A stretch of DNA of 64,000 nt, from the NCBI RefSeq assembly GCF_001513955.1, contig NZ_KQ948146.1:701688-765687 (forward strand), read 5' to 3'. The notes beneath the pieces are model-generated. The model ran no database searches. It worked only from the letters and a program-made list of their open reading frames with translations, and had not been told where the DNA came from. How positions within the stretch are numbered: position 1 is the stretch's first letter; the number at the start of each line of letters is the position of its first letter. The DNA is from Streptomyces pseudovenezuelae. GTDB taxonomy: Bacteria > Actinomycetota > Actinomycetes > Streptomycetales > Streptomycetaceae. Both the position numbers and the translations under genes were made by a program. This document shows, piece by piece, positions 1-8,233 of the stretch.

Positions 1-74
1 CTTCGGGTCACACCGACCTCGATCAGCGGCGAGAATCGACCAAGGACGCCCGCCCCAACGGGACCGGCCCCTGA
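1..74 (+). CDS. Possible C-terminal tail of a gene starting before the window
   Basis: In the third forward frame the window opens inside a reading frame that runs about 23 codons to a TGA at 72-74. The residues are polar and disordered (HTDLDQRRESTKDARPNG). This is too short to assign to a family, and it could simply be open by chance in GC-rich DNA. The 41 nt between this stop and the next gene hold only that gene's ribosome binding site. Confidence 0.2.
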   Translation, partial: SGHTDLDQRRESTKDARPNGTGP

Positions 75-115
75 ACACGCACCGCCGCACCCGGCCAACT
101 GACGTGGAGCCGCCG

Positions 116-709
116 ATGACCACCGCACGGGACCTAGCGATCGTCGCCCTCGATGCGGCCGCCGCCAAACCGGTGGAGCAGGGCGATCTCTCGCTCGCGC
201 TCGCGGCAGCCGAGGTGTTCGACCTCCTCGACGCCCACGCCCTCGTCCTGGACGGCGAGCGCATCCTCCCCAGCGCCCCCTCCCCCACCGGTGACCGCCT
301 GCTGGACGAGGCCGCCGAGTCGCTCGTACGGCAGGAGCCGTACGAGTCGGTCGAGGACTGGCTGTGGCGCCGGGGCCGGGGGCTGTCCACGGCCTACGTC
401 GACGACCTGGAGCGGAGCGGGCTCACGACCCGGCAGCGCGGTCGCCGGATCCCGCTGCGGACCGGGCGGACGGAGCTGGTCGACTCGCCGGCCCGGCGGC
501 AGGCCGAGGAGCGCTGGGCGGCGGGCGAACCCGTCCTCACCGCCCTGGCGGCGGCCGCCGGGATCGGTGACGAACCGGACGGTGAGCCGGCCGAGGAGAC
601 GGCCACCGTGCTGGCCGCGGTCGGGGACGCGGTGATGGAACTGGAAGCCGTGCGCCAGCGCAAGGTCATCGAGGACGCTGCCTTCGACAACGTCTGGCGC
701 GGCTACTAG
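116..709 (+). CDS. GPP34 family phosphoprotein
   Basis: A 197-residue cytosolic protein of the GPP34 (Golgi phosphoprotein 3-like) family, common in actinomycetes. Eukaryotic GOLPH3 binds phosphatidylinositol-4-phosphate; the bacterial role is not established. Family signs are the N-terminal DLAIVALDAAAAKP segment, the LSLALAAAEVFDLLD helix and the W-L-W-R-RGRGLSTAYVDDLE stretch near the middle. The ATG at 116 is preferred over an in-frame GTG at 104 because GGAG at 106-109 sits 6 nt before it. The end overlaps the convergent TetR gene by 4 bp, so the pair shares no room for a terminator. Family call confident, function unknown. Confidence 0.85.
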   Translation: MTTARDLAIVALDAAAAKPVEQGDLSLALAAAEVFDLLDAHALVLDGERILPSAPSPTGDRLLDEAAESLVRQEPYESVEDWLWRRGRGLSTAYVDDLERSGLTTRQRGRRIPLRTGRTELVDSPARRQAEERWAAGEPVLTALAAAAGIGDEPDGEPAEETATVLAAVGDAVMELEAVRQRKVIEDAAFDNVWRGY

Positions 710-1305
710 GAGCCGTCGGCGCCGAGCAGTGCCCGGCAGTTGTCCCACAGGGTGCTCAGGCGCTCGGGGCTGTTGTAGAGCTTGGCGAACATCACCTGGC
801 CCTCCAGCTGGGCCACCACCGCCCGCGCCGCCTGGCGCGCGTCGGCCACGGTGACCTCGCCGCGGTCCCGGGCCTCAACGACGACCGCTTCGACCATGTC
901 GACCTGCGCCTCGAAGATCTCCTGCAGCCGTGCGCGCACGGGCTCGGCGTGGTTGCTCAGCTCCAGAGCGAGGTTCCCGAACAGACAGCCCGCCACCGTG
1001 CCGCAGCCCTCCTGGACGGCGCGCTGGCCGGCCTCGGTCTGCTCGAAGAGTGCGCCCAGCCGCCGCAGGGGGTCCGCGTCCGTCCCCAACGCGCTGTCCC
1101 AGTCACGCCGTTGGGCCGCCCAGTGCTCGTCGACGACGGCGAGGGCGAGGGCCTCCTTGGACTCGAAGAAGTAGTAGAAGCTGCCCTTCGGCACCCCGGC
1201 CGCCTTGCAGATCTCGGCCACGCCCAGCGCCGAGTAGCCGCGCCCCTCGATGAGCGAGCGCGCGGCACCGAGAATCTTCTGCCTGGCGTCACTGGTACGT
1301 CCCAC
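706..1305 (-). CDS. TetR/AcrR family transcriptional regulator
   Basis: A 199-residue one-component repressor. The TetR DNA-binding domain occupies about residues 8-55 (KILGAARSLIEGRGYSALGV, then the recognition helix around KGSFYYFFESKEAL). The rest is an all-helical ligand-binding and dimer domain resembling the LmrA/YxaF-like C-terminal type, with ligand unknown. The gene stands alone between the convergent GPP34 gene (4-bp overlap) and the conservon, so its target may be itself. A GACCGGTC palindrome 24-31 bp upstream of the start codon would suit autoregulation. Family firm, effector and targets unknown. Confidence 0.88.
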   Translation of the reverse strand: MGRTSDARQKILGAARSLIEGRGYSALGVAEICKAAGVPKGSFYYFFESKEALALAVVDEHWAAQRRDWDSALGTDADPLRRLGALFEQTEAGQRAVQEGCGTVAGCLFGNLALELSNHAEPVRARLQEIFEAQVDMVEAVVVEARDRGEVTVADARQAARAVVAQLEGQVMFAKLYNSPERLSTLWDNCRALLGADGS

Positions 1306-1328
1306 ACAGCGAGTGTACGAAGGTACTG

Positions 1329-1336
1329 GACCGGTC
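1329..1336. promoter_or_regulatory. Possible TetR operator upstream of the 706-1305 gene
   Basis: The perfect 8-bp palindrome GACCGGTC lies 24-31 bp before the TetR start codon, inside TGGACCGGTCGGC. Several TetR-family repressors use GACCGGTC-like cores and repress their own gene from such a position. This rests on one short palindrome in GC-rich DNA. Confidence 0.3.
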
Positions 1337-1362
1337 GGCTATCAATGGGGCCGTCTCGGCCG

Positions 1363-1941
1363 TCACAGCACCGGGAGCCCGTCGGCCTCCCGTCGCTCCA
1401 GACGCCCGACGAGTTCCGCCGCAGCCGACTTGATGGTCTCCAGGCCGGTCTTTCCCCAGGTCCGCGGCTCCACGTCGGCCGCGCACACCGTGCCCAGCAC
1501 CATGCCGGTGGAGTCGATGAGCGGGGCGCCCAGATACGAACGGATGCCGAACTCGTCGACGACCGGGTTGCCCGCGAACCGCGGGTAGTCACGGACGTCC
1601 TCCAGGACCAGCGCCTTGCGCCGGACGACCACATGGGGACAGAACCCATGGTCGCGCGCCATATGACGGCCCAGTTCGGGCTTGGCCTTCTCGCCGTCCG
1701 ACGGGGGCCGGGCCGCCGGAATCCTGAGGCCGGCGAAGAACTGCCGGTGCTCGCCGAGGAAGTTGACCATCGCGTACGGCGCCCCCGTGCGCTCGGCGAG
1801 CCGCTCGGCGAAGGCGTCGAGCGCGGGCTCCGGGTAGTCCCCGAGCCCGAGTCGGCGCAGCCTTCGCGCCCGGTCCGGGGCCTCCTTGTCCTCCGGGGTG
1901 AGCAGCAGTCGACCGGCAGGGCGCGGTGGGTCGTAGCTCAT
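1363..1941 (-). CDS. GAF domain protein at the end of the conservon
   Basis: A 192-residue soluble protein dominated by one GAF domain (about residues 35-180). It is recognisable from APYAMVNFLGEHRQFFAGLR, the C-P-H-V segment (GFCPHVVVRRKALVLEDVRD) and FGIRSYLGAPLIDSTGMVLG. GAF domains bind small molecules or redox cofactors and often mediate signalling; the ligand here is not evident. The gene follows cvnD by 58 nt on the same strand, so it is probably the last gene of the conservon operon and a candidate accessory sensor. Its ATG overlaps the stop of a 10-codon ORF (ATGA), suggesting translational coupling. Confidence 0.85.
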   Translation of the reverse strand: MSYDPPRPAGRLLLTPEDKEAPDRARRLRRLGLGDYPEPALDAFAERLAERTGAPYAMVNFLGEHRQFFAGLRIPAARPPSDGEKAKPELGRHMARDHGFCPHVVVRRKALVLEDVRDYPRFAGNPVVDEFGIRSYLGAPLIDSTGMVLGTVCAADVEPRTWGKTGLETIKSAAAELVGRLERREADGLPVL

Positions 1942-1970
1942 GGGCGGCCGTCGCTGTGGACGTCGGTCAT
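1938..1970 (-). CDS. 10-codon upstream ORF coupled to the GAF gene
   Basis: ATG at 1970, preceded by GGAG at 6 nt, opens the peptide MTDVHSDGRP and stops with TGA overlapping the GAF start codon (ATGA). The arrangement would let a ribosome reinitiate on the GAF gene. It may act only in translation rather than as a functional peptide. Confidence is limited by its size. Confidence 0.35.
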   Translation of the reverse strand: MTDVHSDGRP

Positions 1971-1999
1971 ATGCGGCTCCGTAGTGGTGTGTGCGAGGG

Positions 2000-2599
2000 T
2001 CACATGTGGGCGCCGTGGCTCGGCGCGGGCGCCGGGCTGTGGGCGATGAGATGCCGTACGAGGGTGAGCAGGGTCTGCACCCCCGAACTGGAGATCCGGG
2101 CGTCGCAGCGCACGATCGGGATCTCCGGCGGAAGGTCGATGGCGGCTCGGACCTCCTCGGGGTCGTACCGGTACCCCCCGTCGAACTCGTTGATGGCGAC
2201 GATGAATCCGAGGCCGCGCTGCTCGAAGAAGTCCACGGCCGCGAAGCAGTCCTCCAGTCTGCGGGTGTCGGCGAGGATCACCGCGCCGAGCGCGCCCTCG
2301 GAGAGTTCGTCCCACATGAACCAGAACCGCTCCTGTCCGGGCGTGCCGAACAGGTACAGAACGTGTTCCGGATCGAGGGTGATCCTGCCGAAGTCCATGG
2401 CCACCGTCGTCTCGACCTTGTTCTCGATGCCGTCGAGGCTGTCGGTCGCGGCGCTGACCGTGGTGAGCAGTTCCTCCGTGCTGAGGGGAGCGATCTCGCT
2501 GACCGCGCCCACGAAGGTCGTCTTGCCTACCCCGAACCCTCCCGCCACCAGGATCTTCAGTGCGGTGGGGAAGGGATCAGAGCTGTCGTCGTAGTCCAT
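2000..2599 (-). CDS. cvnD: Conservon GTPase, CvnD-type
   Basis: A 199-residue small Ras-like/MglA-like GTP-binding protein. The P-loop GGFGVGKT lies at about residues 19-26. The switch region holds the ETTVAMDFGRI segment and FGTPGQERFWFMWDEL, and IVAINEFDGG is the N-K-x-D-equivalent segment, in which the usual NKFD reads NEFD. In known conservons CvnD works in a membrane-associated complex with CvnA, CvnB and CvnC, likened to a eukaryotic G-protein-coupled receptor system. The gene overlaps cvnC by 23 bp and precedes the GAF gene. Its family and operon position are mutually supportive. Confidence 0.9.
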   Translation of the reverse strand: MDYDDSSDPFPTALKILVAGGFGVGKTTFVGAVSEIAPLSTEELLTTVSAATDSLDGIENKVETTVAMDFGRITLDPEHVLYLFGTPGQERFWFMWDELSEGALGAVILADTRRLEDCFAAVDFFEQRGLGFIVAINEFDGGYRYDPEEVRAAIDLPPEIPIVRCDARISSSGVQTLLTLVRHLIAHSPAPAPSHGAHM

Positions 2600-2948
2600 C
2601 GAGCACTGCCTCCAGAAGAGCCCGGTCAGTCGGGTTGTGGGTGAACTCGGGTGGCTTGGTGGTCAGCGCCCCGCAGTCGACGAGGTCGGACAGCAGCACC
2701 TTGGTGACCACCGCCGGCAGCTTGAGATGGGCGGCGACCTCGGCGACCGAGACGGGCGCGCGGCACAGGTCGAGCGCCTGCGCGTGCTCGGGGCCGAGGT
2801 AGCCGATGGGGGTGGCACCGGTGGCCATCACGTGCGACAGAAGGTCGAACGCGATGGACGGCCGGGTGCGGCCGTTGCTGACCGTGAAGGGCCGCACCAG
2901 CCGCCCGGCCGCGTCGTCGAGCCAGGGCCCGTCGCCGACCGCCGCCAC
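2577..2948 (-). CDS. cvnC: Conservon DUF742 protein, CvnC-type
   Basis: A small DUF742 protein of about 123 residues. Family signs are the opening GPWLDDAAGRLVRPFTVSNGRT and the C-terminal winged-helix-like half with HLKLPAVVTKVLLSDLVDCG. CvnC proteins are part of the conservon complex and resemble MarR-like helix-turn-helix folds without known DNA targets. The GTG at 2948 has GAGG 8 nt upstream and was chosen. A TTG at 2954 overlapping the cvnB stop is the alternative. It overlaps cvnD downstream, so B-C-D are translationally linked. Confidence 0.88.
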   Translation of the reverse strand: MAAVGDGPWLDDAAGRLVRPFTVSNGRTRPSIAFDLLSHVMATGATPIGYLGPEHAQALDLCRAPVSVAEVAAHLKLPAVVTKVLLSDLVDCGALTTKPPEFTHNPTDRALLEAVLDGLRRQL

Positions 2949-2950
2949 GC

Positions 2951-3385
2951 TCAAGGCCTCATCGCCGGGGAATCGACGGCGTGCTGCCGGGGCGCGGTCA
3001 CCAGGTAGGGGCGCACGCTCTTGACGAGCATCGCCATCTCGTAGCCGAGCACGGCGGCGTCGGCCTCGCGTCCCGCCAGGACGGCGAGACAGGTACCGGA
3101 GCCGGCGGTGGTCACGAACAGCAGTGACGAGTCGAGTTCGACGACGACCTGGCGGACGTCTCCGCCGTCGCCGAAGCGGACGCCCGCGCTGCGGCCGAGG
3201 GAGTAGAGGCCGGAGGCCAGGGCCGCCATGTGGTCGGCGCTGTCCCCGTCGAGCCCGTGGACCGACTTCACGAGCCCGTCGCAGGACAGCAGGACCGCGC
3301 TGTTGGTGTGCGGCACGCGCTGCACGAGGCCGCTCATCAGCCAGTCGAGGTCGGATACATGGCCGGTCGGCGCTTCGCTCGCCAT
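2951..3385 (-). CDS. cvnB: Conservon roadblock/LC7 protein, CvnB-type
   Basis: A 144-residue roadblock/LC7 domain protein (DLDWLMSGLVQRVPHTNSAV, LVKSVHGLDGDSADHMAALA, then VVVELDSSLLFVTTAGSGTC). Roadblock proteins modulate small GTPases, matching a partner role to CvnD. The ATG at 3385 has AAGGAG about 10 nt upstream. An upstream in-frame start at 3457 would add a proline-rich leader without a good binding site and run into the cvnA end, so it was not used. It lies 68 nt downstream of cvnA and abuts cvnC. Confidence 0.9.
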   Translation of the reverse strand: MASEAPTGHVSDLDWLMSGLVQRVPHTNSAVLLSCDGLVKSVHGLDGDSADHMAALASGLYSLGRSAGVRFGDGGDVRQVVVELDSSLLFVTTAGSGTCLAVLAGREADAAVLGYEMAMLVKSVRPYLVTAPRQHAVDSPAMRP

Positions 3386-3453
3386 GGTGGATCGACTCCT
3401 TGAGGTACGAAGGTCTGCGGGAGCGCTGGGGGGTGGGGTGAACGCGGGGGTGG

Positions 3454-5958
3454 TCATCCGGCGGGTGCGCTCCCGTCGTGCCGGGGGGTGGTGCGGTCGT
3501 GATCGAGGCCGTGCACCTCGGTTATGTGGGGCCGCTCCATGGGGGTTGCGTCAGGGGCGGCGGCATCGGTCGTGGGTGCGGCCTCCGTGTGGCTCGCGTC
3601 CCGGTCGAAGTCGAAGTCGAACGAGGCGGACGGAGAGGGGGACGAGGTGGGGCCGAGCTCCGGAGGGGCGGCTGCCGAGAGGCCGATGTCGGTGGTGGGC
3701 GCTGCTGTGTGGGCGGCGTCCATGTGCGTAGGGCCCGGTGTCGCCGTGTCCGTGTGGGCCGCGTGAGCCGTGTGGGCCGAACCCACGTGGCCGGCCTCCC
3801 TGCGCGGCGACGGCAACGGCAACGGCAGTGACGTGGTCGGTTCACCGCCCTCCGTCTCCAGGTGCTGCTGGGCCTCGGCGAGGCTGATCCCGCGCTGGAA
3901 GGCCGCCATCAGTCCCGGGTCGTGGCCCGCGGGGCACTCGGCTTCCTGCCGGGGCGCCGGTCCACCGCGCAGTTGGGGCGCGATGTGCTCCTGGGCGCGG
4001 CGCCGGGGCAGTTGGGGCTTGCCCATGGTGCCGCGCACGGTCCCGGTGCGCGGGACGGGCGGCGCGGTCACGTGCTCCGCGACCAGCCGCCGGTCGTCGG
4101 GCCTGATCCCGGGCACGGCGTCGGCGGGAGTGGGCCGCGCCCCACGGGCCCCGCGCACGGGCAGCGGCGCGGGACGCCCGGAGTGCGCTCCACCTCCGTT
4201 CAGGGCGCCCCCACCACCGGGCCGCCGTTCGGTCTCCGTGCCGTTTCCACCGGTCAGGGGCCAGCTCTGCGATGAGCCGCCGGACACCTGGCCACCGCCA
4301 CCCGGTACGCCCCCGCTGCCACCCGGCGACGACCCGGCAGCCCCGTCGGACCGGCCCTCACCAGGCAGGGATCCGCCCTCACCCGGCAAGTGCTCGCGCT
4401 CGTCCGGCACGCTCCCGCCACTGCCCGGTGCCCCCGAACTGCCGTTCAGGAAGCGCCAGCCACCACTGGGCAGAGGCTCGCCGCCACCCGTTGCGCCTCC
4501 GCCACCGCCGGGCGCGCGGCCACTCCCGTTGAGTCCCGGCCCATGGCCACCGCGTCCGTGCCGGGCGCCCTGCGGCACCACTGCGCCGCCCTTCGCCGTC
4601 GGCGCCGCACTGCCGTTGAGACCGGGCTCCGTACCCCGCGGCTCCGCGGACGCTCCCCTGTGCCGTGGCTCGTGCCCTGGCCTCGGATGACCAGTTCCCT
4701 GGGGGGACACGGCCGCCCCCGTGATCTCCGGCTGCGCACCGACCGCTCCCGGCGCCGACCCCAGCAGCGCCTGCGGCACGACGAGAACCGCCTGGACGCC
4801 GCCGTAGATGTTGGTCTGGAGCCGGACATGGATTCCGTGCCGCTTGGCGAGCTGCGAGACCACGAACAGCCCGATGCGCCCGTCCGCCAGCAGACTCGCG
4901 ACGTTGACCTGGTCCGGGTCCGTCAACAGGGCGTTCATCCGCTGCTGTTCGGCGAGCGGCATGCCGAGCCCGCGGTCCTCCACCTCGATGGCGAGCCCGG
5001 AGGTCACGAGGTTGGCGCGCAGCAGCACTTGGGTGTGCGGCGCCGAGAACACCGTGGCGTTCTCGACCAGTTCGGCGAGCAGATGGATGACGTCGGCGAC
5101 GGCGTGCCCGCGCAGTGTGCCGTCGATCGGCGGCACGAGCTTGACCCGGGAGTACTGCTCGACCTCGGCGATGGCGGAACGCAGCACCTCGGTCATCGAG
5201 ACGGGGTTGCTCCACTGCCGGCGCGAGACGGCGCCGCCGAGCACGGCGAGGTTCTCGGCGTGCCGGCGGATCCGGGTGGCGAGGTGGTCGACGTGGAAGA
5301 GCCCCTTGAGCAGGTCGGGGTCCTCGATCTCGTTCTCCAGCTCGTCGAGGATCGAGATCTCCCGGTGCACGAGCGACTGAAGGCGCCGCGCCAGGTTGAC
5401 GAAGACCTCCAGCTTCTGTTCGCTGCCGGCCTGGCTGGAGAGCTGTGCGGCCTGGACGACGGCGGTGACGGCCCCGTCGTGGGCGCGGGCCAGGTCGGCG
5501 GCGAGCAGGTCGAAGTCGTCGGCGTTCTCGGGCGGGCCGGTGCCCGGGCCGCGTCCCGGCGGCAGCTCGCCGCGGCGCAGCCCGTCGACCAGGGCCCGCA
5601 GGTCGGCCTCGCGGCGGGCGCTGCTGCGGCGCAAGGCGCCCACGCGGTCGCTCACCGTCTTCGCGGCGCGGTCGGCCGCCACGGCGGCGATGGCGACGGC
5701 CACGAAGGCCACCGAGACGGCGCCGGTCAGCACACCCCACAGGATGAGTCCGGGTTGGGCCCCGGTGGAGCGAACGGTGAACAGGACGGCCGCGCAGCCG
5801 CTGAGGGCGACCGCGATCGGCGGCAGCACGGCCAGTCGCAGCAGTTGCGGCCGTATGTGCGTCTCGGGCAGTGAGGGGGTGGGGCGGGCGACGGGCCGCC
5901 CGTGCCGCCCGCCCTCACGGCGGTCTGCGCGTGCGGCCGGTGCGCGGAGGTGAGACAT
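3454..5958 (-). CDS. cvnA: Conservon sensor kinase-like ATPase, CvnA-type
   Basis: An 834-residue membrane histidine-kinase-like protein. Two membrane segments lie at about residues 41-61 and 70-95. A helical dimerisation region at about 178-243 includes HREISILDELENEIED. The HATPase domain has the N-box ELVENATVFS (about 296-305) and the G1 box EDRGLGMP near 328. Conservon CvnA proteins usually lack a proven partner response regulator. The last 430 residues are unusually long and low in complexity, first Gly/Pro-rich with recurring LNGS-like motifs, then Ala/His/Thr-rich. The ATG at 5958 is preferred because AAGGA lies 5 nt upstream. An ATG at 6159 lacks a clear binding site. It heads the cvnABCD-GAF operon. 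Confidence 0.88.
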   Translation of the reverse strand: MSHLRAPAARADRREGGRHGRPVARPTPSLPETHIRPQLLRLAVLPPIAVALSGCAAVLFTVRSTGAQPGLILWGVLTGAVSVAFVAVAIAAVAADRAAKTVSDRVGALRRSSARREADLRALVDGLRRGELPPGRGPGTGPPENADDFDLLAADLARAHDGAVTAVVQAAQLSSQAGSEQKLEVFVNLARRLQSLVHREISILDELENEIEDPDLLKGLFHVDHLATRIRRHAENLAVLGGAVSRRQWSNPVSMTEVLRSAIAEVEQYSRVKLVPPIDGTLRGHAVADVIHLLAELVENATVFSAPHTQVLLRANLVTSGLAIEVEDRGLGMPLAEQQRMNALLTDPDQVNVASLLADGRIGLFVVSQLAKRHGIHVRLQTNIYGGVQAVLVVPQALLGSAPGAVGAQPEITGAAVSPQGTGHPRPGHEPRHRGASAEPRGTEPGLNGSAAPTAKGGAVVPQGARHGRGGHGPGLNGSGRAPGGGGGATGGGEPLPSGGWRFLNGSSGAPGSGGSVPDEREHLPGEGGSLPGEGRSDGAAGSSPGGSGGVPGGGGQVSGGSSQSWPLTGGNGTETERRPGGGGALNGGGAHSGRPAPLPVRGARGARPTPADAVPGIRPDDRRLVAEHVTAPPVPRTGTVRGTMGKPQLPRRRAQEHIAPQLRGGPAPRQEAECPAGHDPGLMAAFQRGISLAEAQQHLETEGGEPTTSLPLPLPSPRREAGHVGSAHTAHAAHTDTATPGPTHMDAAHTAAPTTDIGLSAAAPPELGPTSSPSPSASFDFDFDRDASHTEAAPTTDAAAPDATPMERPHITEVHGLDHDRTTPRHDGSAPAG

Positions 5959-6951
5959 CGGTGTCCTTGTACTGGTCCGTCGGTCCTGTGGGCCGGAGGG
6001 CTCCGGGCCGGCCGGCCCGGGTCGGCGGGCTCCGGCGGGCGCCCCCATGGGCTTCGGGGCGGATTGCCGGGCGGCTTGCGCGACGGCATGGTCGTCGGTC
6101 ACCGGCGCGTCGCCTCCCTCCTCCCCGCGCCTCGGCTGTGCGCCGTGGGCATGCGTCATGGCGTACCGGTCGAGAGACCGAAGACTTCAACCCCTCGTTG
6201 CCCGGCGGACACTCACAGTAGTCGCCAACGCATCATGTGCGAGCGGCAGTTGACAAACTCCTCCGCGGAGCGTCCCGCTCTGGTATGAGGACTCGCACGA
6301 CAGACCGACAAGCCGACCGGCCTCGCCTACCCGAACGAGTGAATACCGATCAGCCCTGGTCAGAACCGGTCACGCGCGACCGGCGGGGCCCAGGGCCTGC
6401 GCGCGCCTCAATCGCCGCGAGGACCCGTTCCCGGGGTGCGGCGGACCCCCCGGCCCCCCTCAGGACCCTTGGCCCAAGCCTTCCGGATCGTCACTGAACG
6501 TGTCGGTCTACCGCCGCGCCGGACCGCCTGTGGCACCCAGCCACAGGCGGTCCATCGGCACCCCCTGCGCGTGACCGAGCCGCGGACTGCCGACCTGTCC
6601 GCCCGCCGCCCTCGGGGAGGACGTCAGCACCCCCGGCAGGACCGACACCCCCGGGCCCGGCACGGGTCCGCACACCGCACATCCCGACTTCGCCGCCGTC
6701 CAGCGCGATCCGGGGCCCGCCATCAACATCGTGCGGCTACGGCCGTCTCCTGACCGCAGCCCGCCTTGCTCCTCACCGCAGCCCGCCCCGGCCGGACGCG
6801 GCGCCCGGAGGACGGTGCCGCGCCCATCGAAGCCGAGGCCCGAACACGAAAAGGCCCGGACCCCACCGCCCGACGCGCCACCCCACCCCCGGCCTCCACC
6901 AGCAGCGGCAACGGCACAGGCACCGGCACCGGCGCCGGCACCCGCCTCACC
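5959..6951. other. About 1 kb gene-poor region upstream of the conservon
   Basis: This region holds the cvnA leader and promoter, which I could not define. It also holds one strong hairpin at 6521-6553 and a run of GGCACC-type hexamers near 6915-6943. Short open frames occur on both strands, but none has both a ribosome binding site and a recognisable product. Low-complexity Pro/Arg translations suggest non-coding GC-rich DNA. A decayed gene cannot be excluded. Confidence 0.5.
6521..6553. terminator. Strong hairpin in the gap before the conservon
   Basis: A perfect 14-bp stem (GGACCGCCTGTGGC / GCCACAGGCGGTCC) closes a 5-nt loop, ACCCA. It lacks a U-tract, which is normal for streptomycete terminators. 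It lies about 400 bp downstream of the MBL hydrolase stop. A terminator is the simplest reading; a small-RNA end or an operator is possible. Confidence 0.55.
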
Positions 6952-8127
6952 TCACCGCTCAGCCACCGGCTCCCGATCCACCACAGTCGTGGGCATCTCG
7001 GCCCATCCCCCGGCCGGCGCCCTCGCCACCCCCCGCCACCAGGGATCGACCACTGGCGTCGCCCCCGGCTCGAACGGCTCTCCCGGCCGAGGCGTGGCCA
7101 TGGCGACCCCGGCCTTGTGGGACAGCAGCATCGTCCGCTCCGCGGGCTCCACCCAGGGATGCGTCGCGAGGTTGAACGTGCCCCAGTGGATCGGCAGCAG
7201 CACGCCTTGCGCCGCGTCCCCGCCCTGGAGGTCCAGGTGGGACCGCACCGCCTCCTCGGGCGTCATGTGGATGTCGGGCCAGAACTCCGAGTAGGCGCCG
7301 AGCTGGATCATCGTGGCGTCGAAGGGCCCGAAGGCCGCGCCGATGTCCTTGAAACCGTCGAAGTACCCGGTGTCACCGCTGTGGTAGATCCGGTGCTCGC
7401 CGCCGGCGACGACCCAGGACGCCCACAGTGTGTGCTGGGTGTTCCGCAGCCCCCGTCCGCAGAAGTGCCGGGCCGGGGTCGCCGTCAGCGTCAGCCCGGC
7501 GACCTGGGTCGACTCGTGCCAGTCCAGCTCGCGGAGCCGGTCCGCGGGCACTCCCCAGTGCTCGAGGTGGGCTCCCACCCCGAGCGGCACGGCGAAGACG
7601 GTGTCCGTCCCGGCCAGTTCCTTGATCGTGGGCATGTCCAGGTGGTCGTAGTGATCGTGGGAGACGACGACCACGTCGACCGGGCCGAGCGCGGCGAGCG
7701 GCAGGGGCACGGGGTGCAGCCGCTTGGGCCCGGCGAAGGGGAAGGGGGAGCACCGCTCACCCCAGACGGGATCGAACAGCACCCGCCGCCCGTCGATCTC
7801 GGCGAGCACGCTGGAGTGCCCCATCCAGGTCAGCCGCAGGCCGGTGGCGGGTGGCTTGGAGAGGTCGGCGAGGGTGGTGGCATGCACCGGGATCCGGCCT
7901 TCCGGGGCCCGCTGCTTTCGGCCGTCGCCGTCGAAGAAGTCCTTGGCGAAGTCGATCGCCGACCCCTCGGGCCGGGTCCGGGCGGTCCCACCGGGGTTCT
8001 GGAAGACACCGTTCTCGAAGTGGGGGGATCTGCGGATGCGCGCCAGGCGCTCACCGCTCGGGTCCGCTCCGAAGGCCGCGGGCTGCAGCGCGCGGAGCCC
8101 GGAGCTCAAGGGACGGAAGCCGGTCAC
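6952..8127 (-). CDS. MBL-fold metal-dependent hydrolase, UlaG/NAPE-PLD-like
   Basis: A 391-residue metallo-beta-lactamase-fold hydrolase. The metal-binding signature SHDHYDHLD is at about residues 156-164, followed by a later ARHFCGRG histidine, the HSGDTGYF aspartate and the LPIHWGTF histidine. Length and the GHSSVL opening of the fold resemble the NAPE-phospholipase D / UlaG-like (Lactamase_B_2) group; the substrate is unknown. The GTG at 8127 has GGAGG just upstream. An ATG at 8160 overlaps a predicted -10 box and would lie before the transcript start, so it was rejected. A DNA-damage-type promoter lies directly upstream. Divergent from the amino acid dehydrogenase gene. Confidence 0.85.
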   Translation of the reverse strand: MTGFRPLSSGLRALQPAAFGADPSGERLARIRRSPHFENGVFQNPGGTARTRPEGSAIDFAKDFFDGDGRKQRAPEGRIPVHATTLADLSKPPATGLRLTWMGHSSVLAEIDGRRVLFDPVWGERCSPFPFAGPKRLHPVPLPLAALGPVDVVVVSHDHYDHLDMPTIKELAGTDTVFAVPLGVGAHLEHWGVPADRLRELDWHESTQVAGLTLTATPARHFCGRGLRNTQHTLWASWVVAGGEHRIYHSGDTGYFDGFKDIGAAFGPFDATMIQLGAYSEFWPDIHMTPEEAVRSHLDLQGGDAAQGVLLPIHWGTFNLATHPWVEPAERTMLLSHKAGVAMATPRPGEPFEPGATPVVDPWWRGVARAPAGGWAEMPTTVVDREPVAER

Positions 8128-8158
8128 GGTACCTCCAGGTGGAGTCGCTGAGGCATCC

Positions 8159-8181
8159 ATTATGGTCCGCCCCACTGACAG
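8159..8181 (-). promoter_or_regulatory. RecA-NDp/PafBC-like promoter of the MBL hydrolase gene
   Basis: On the minus strand CTGTCAGTG is followed after 8 nt by CATAAT. This fits the published actinobacterial DNA-damage promoter pattern TGTCRGTG-N8-TANNNT except for C in place of the first T of the -10 box. The expected transcript start falls about 25 nt before the GTG start codon, leaving room for its GGAGG site. Prediction by eye. Confidence 0.4.
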
Positions 8182-8233
8182 TGCCGGGGTCTGTCCGGTC
8201 ACACGGAGAAGGACGCCGTCGCGACGGATCGCG

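Noticed and set aside
6731..7294. Plus-strand 187-codon frame near the end of the MBL hydrolase
   Set aside because: It overlaps the hydrolase on the opposite strand, starts in Pro/Arg low-complexity sequence and lacks a binding site.
8166..8180. TCCGCCCCACTGACA shared with 40007-40021 as a dispersed repeat
   Set aside because: The identity is 15 bases with no extension on either side. At the second site no -10 box follows, so it looks coincidental.
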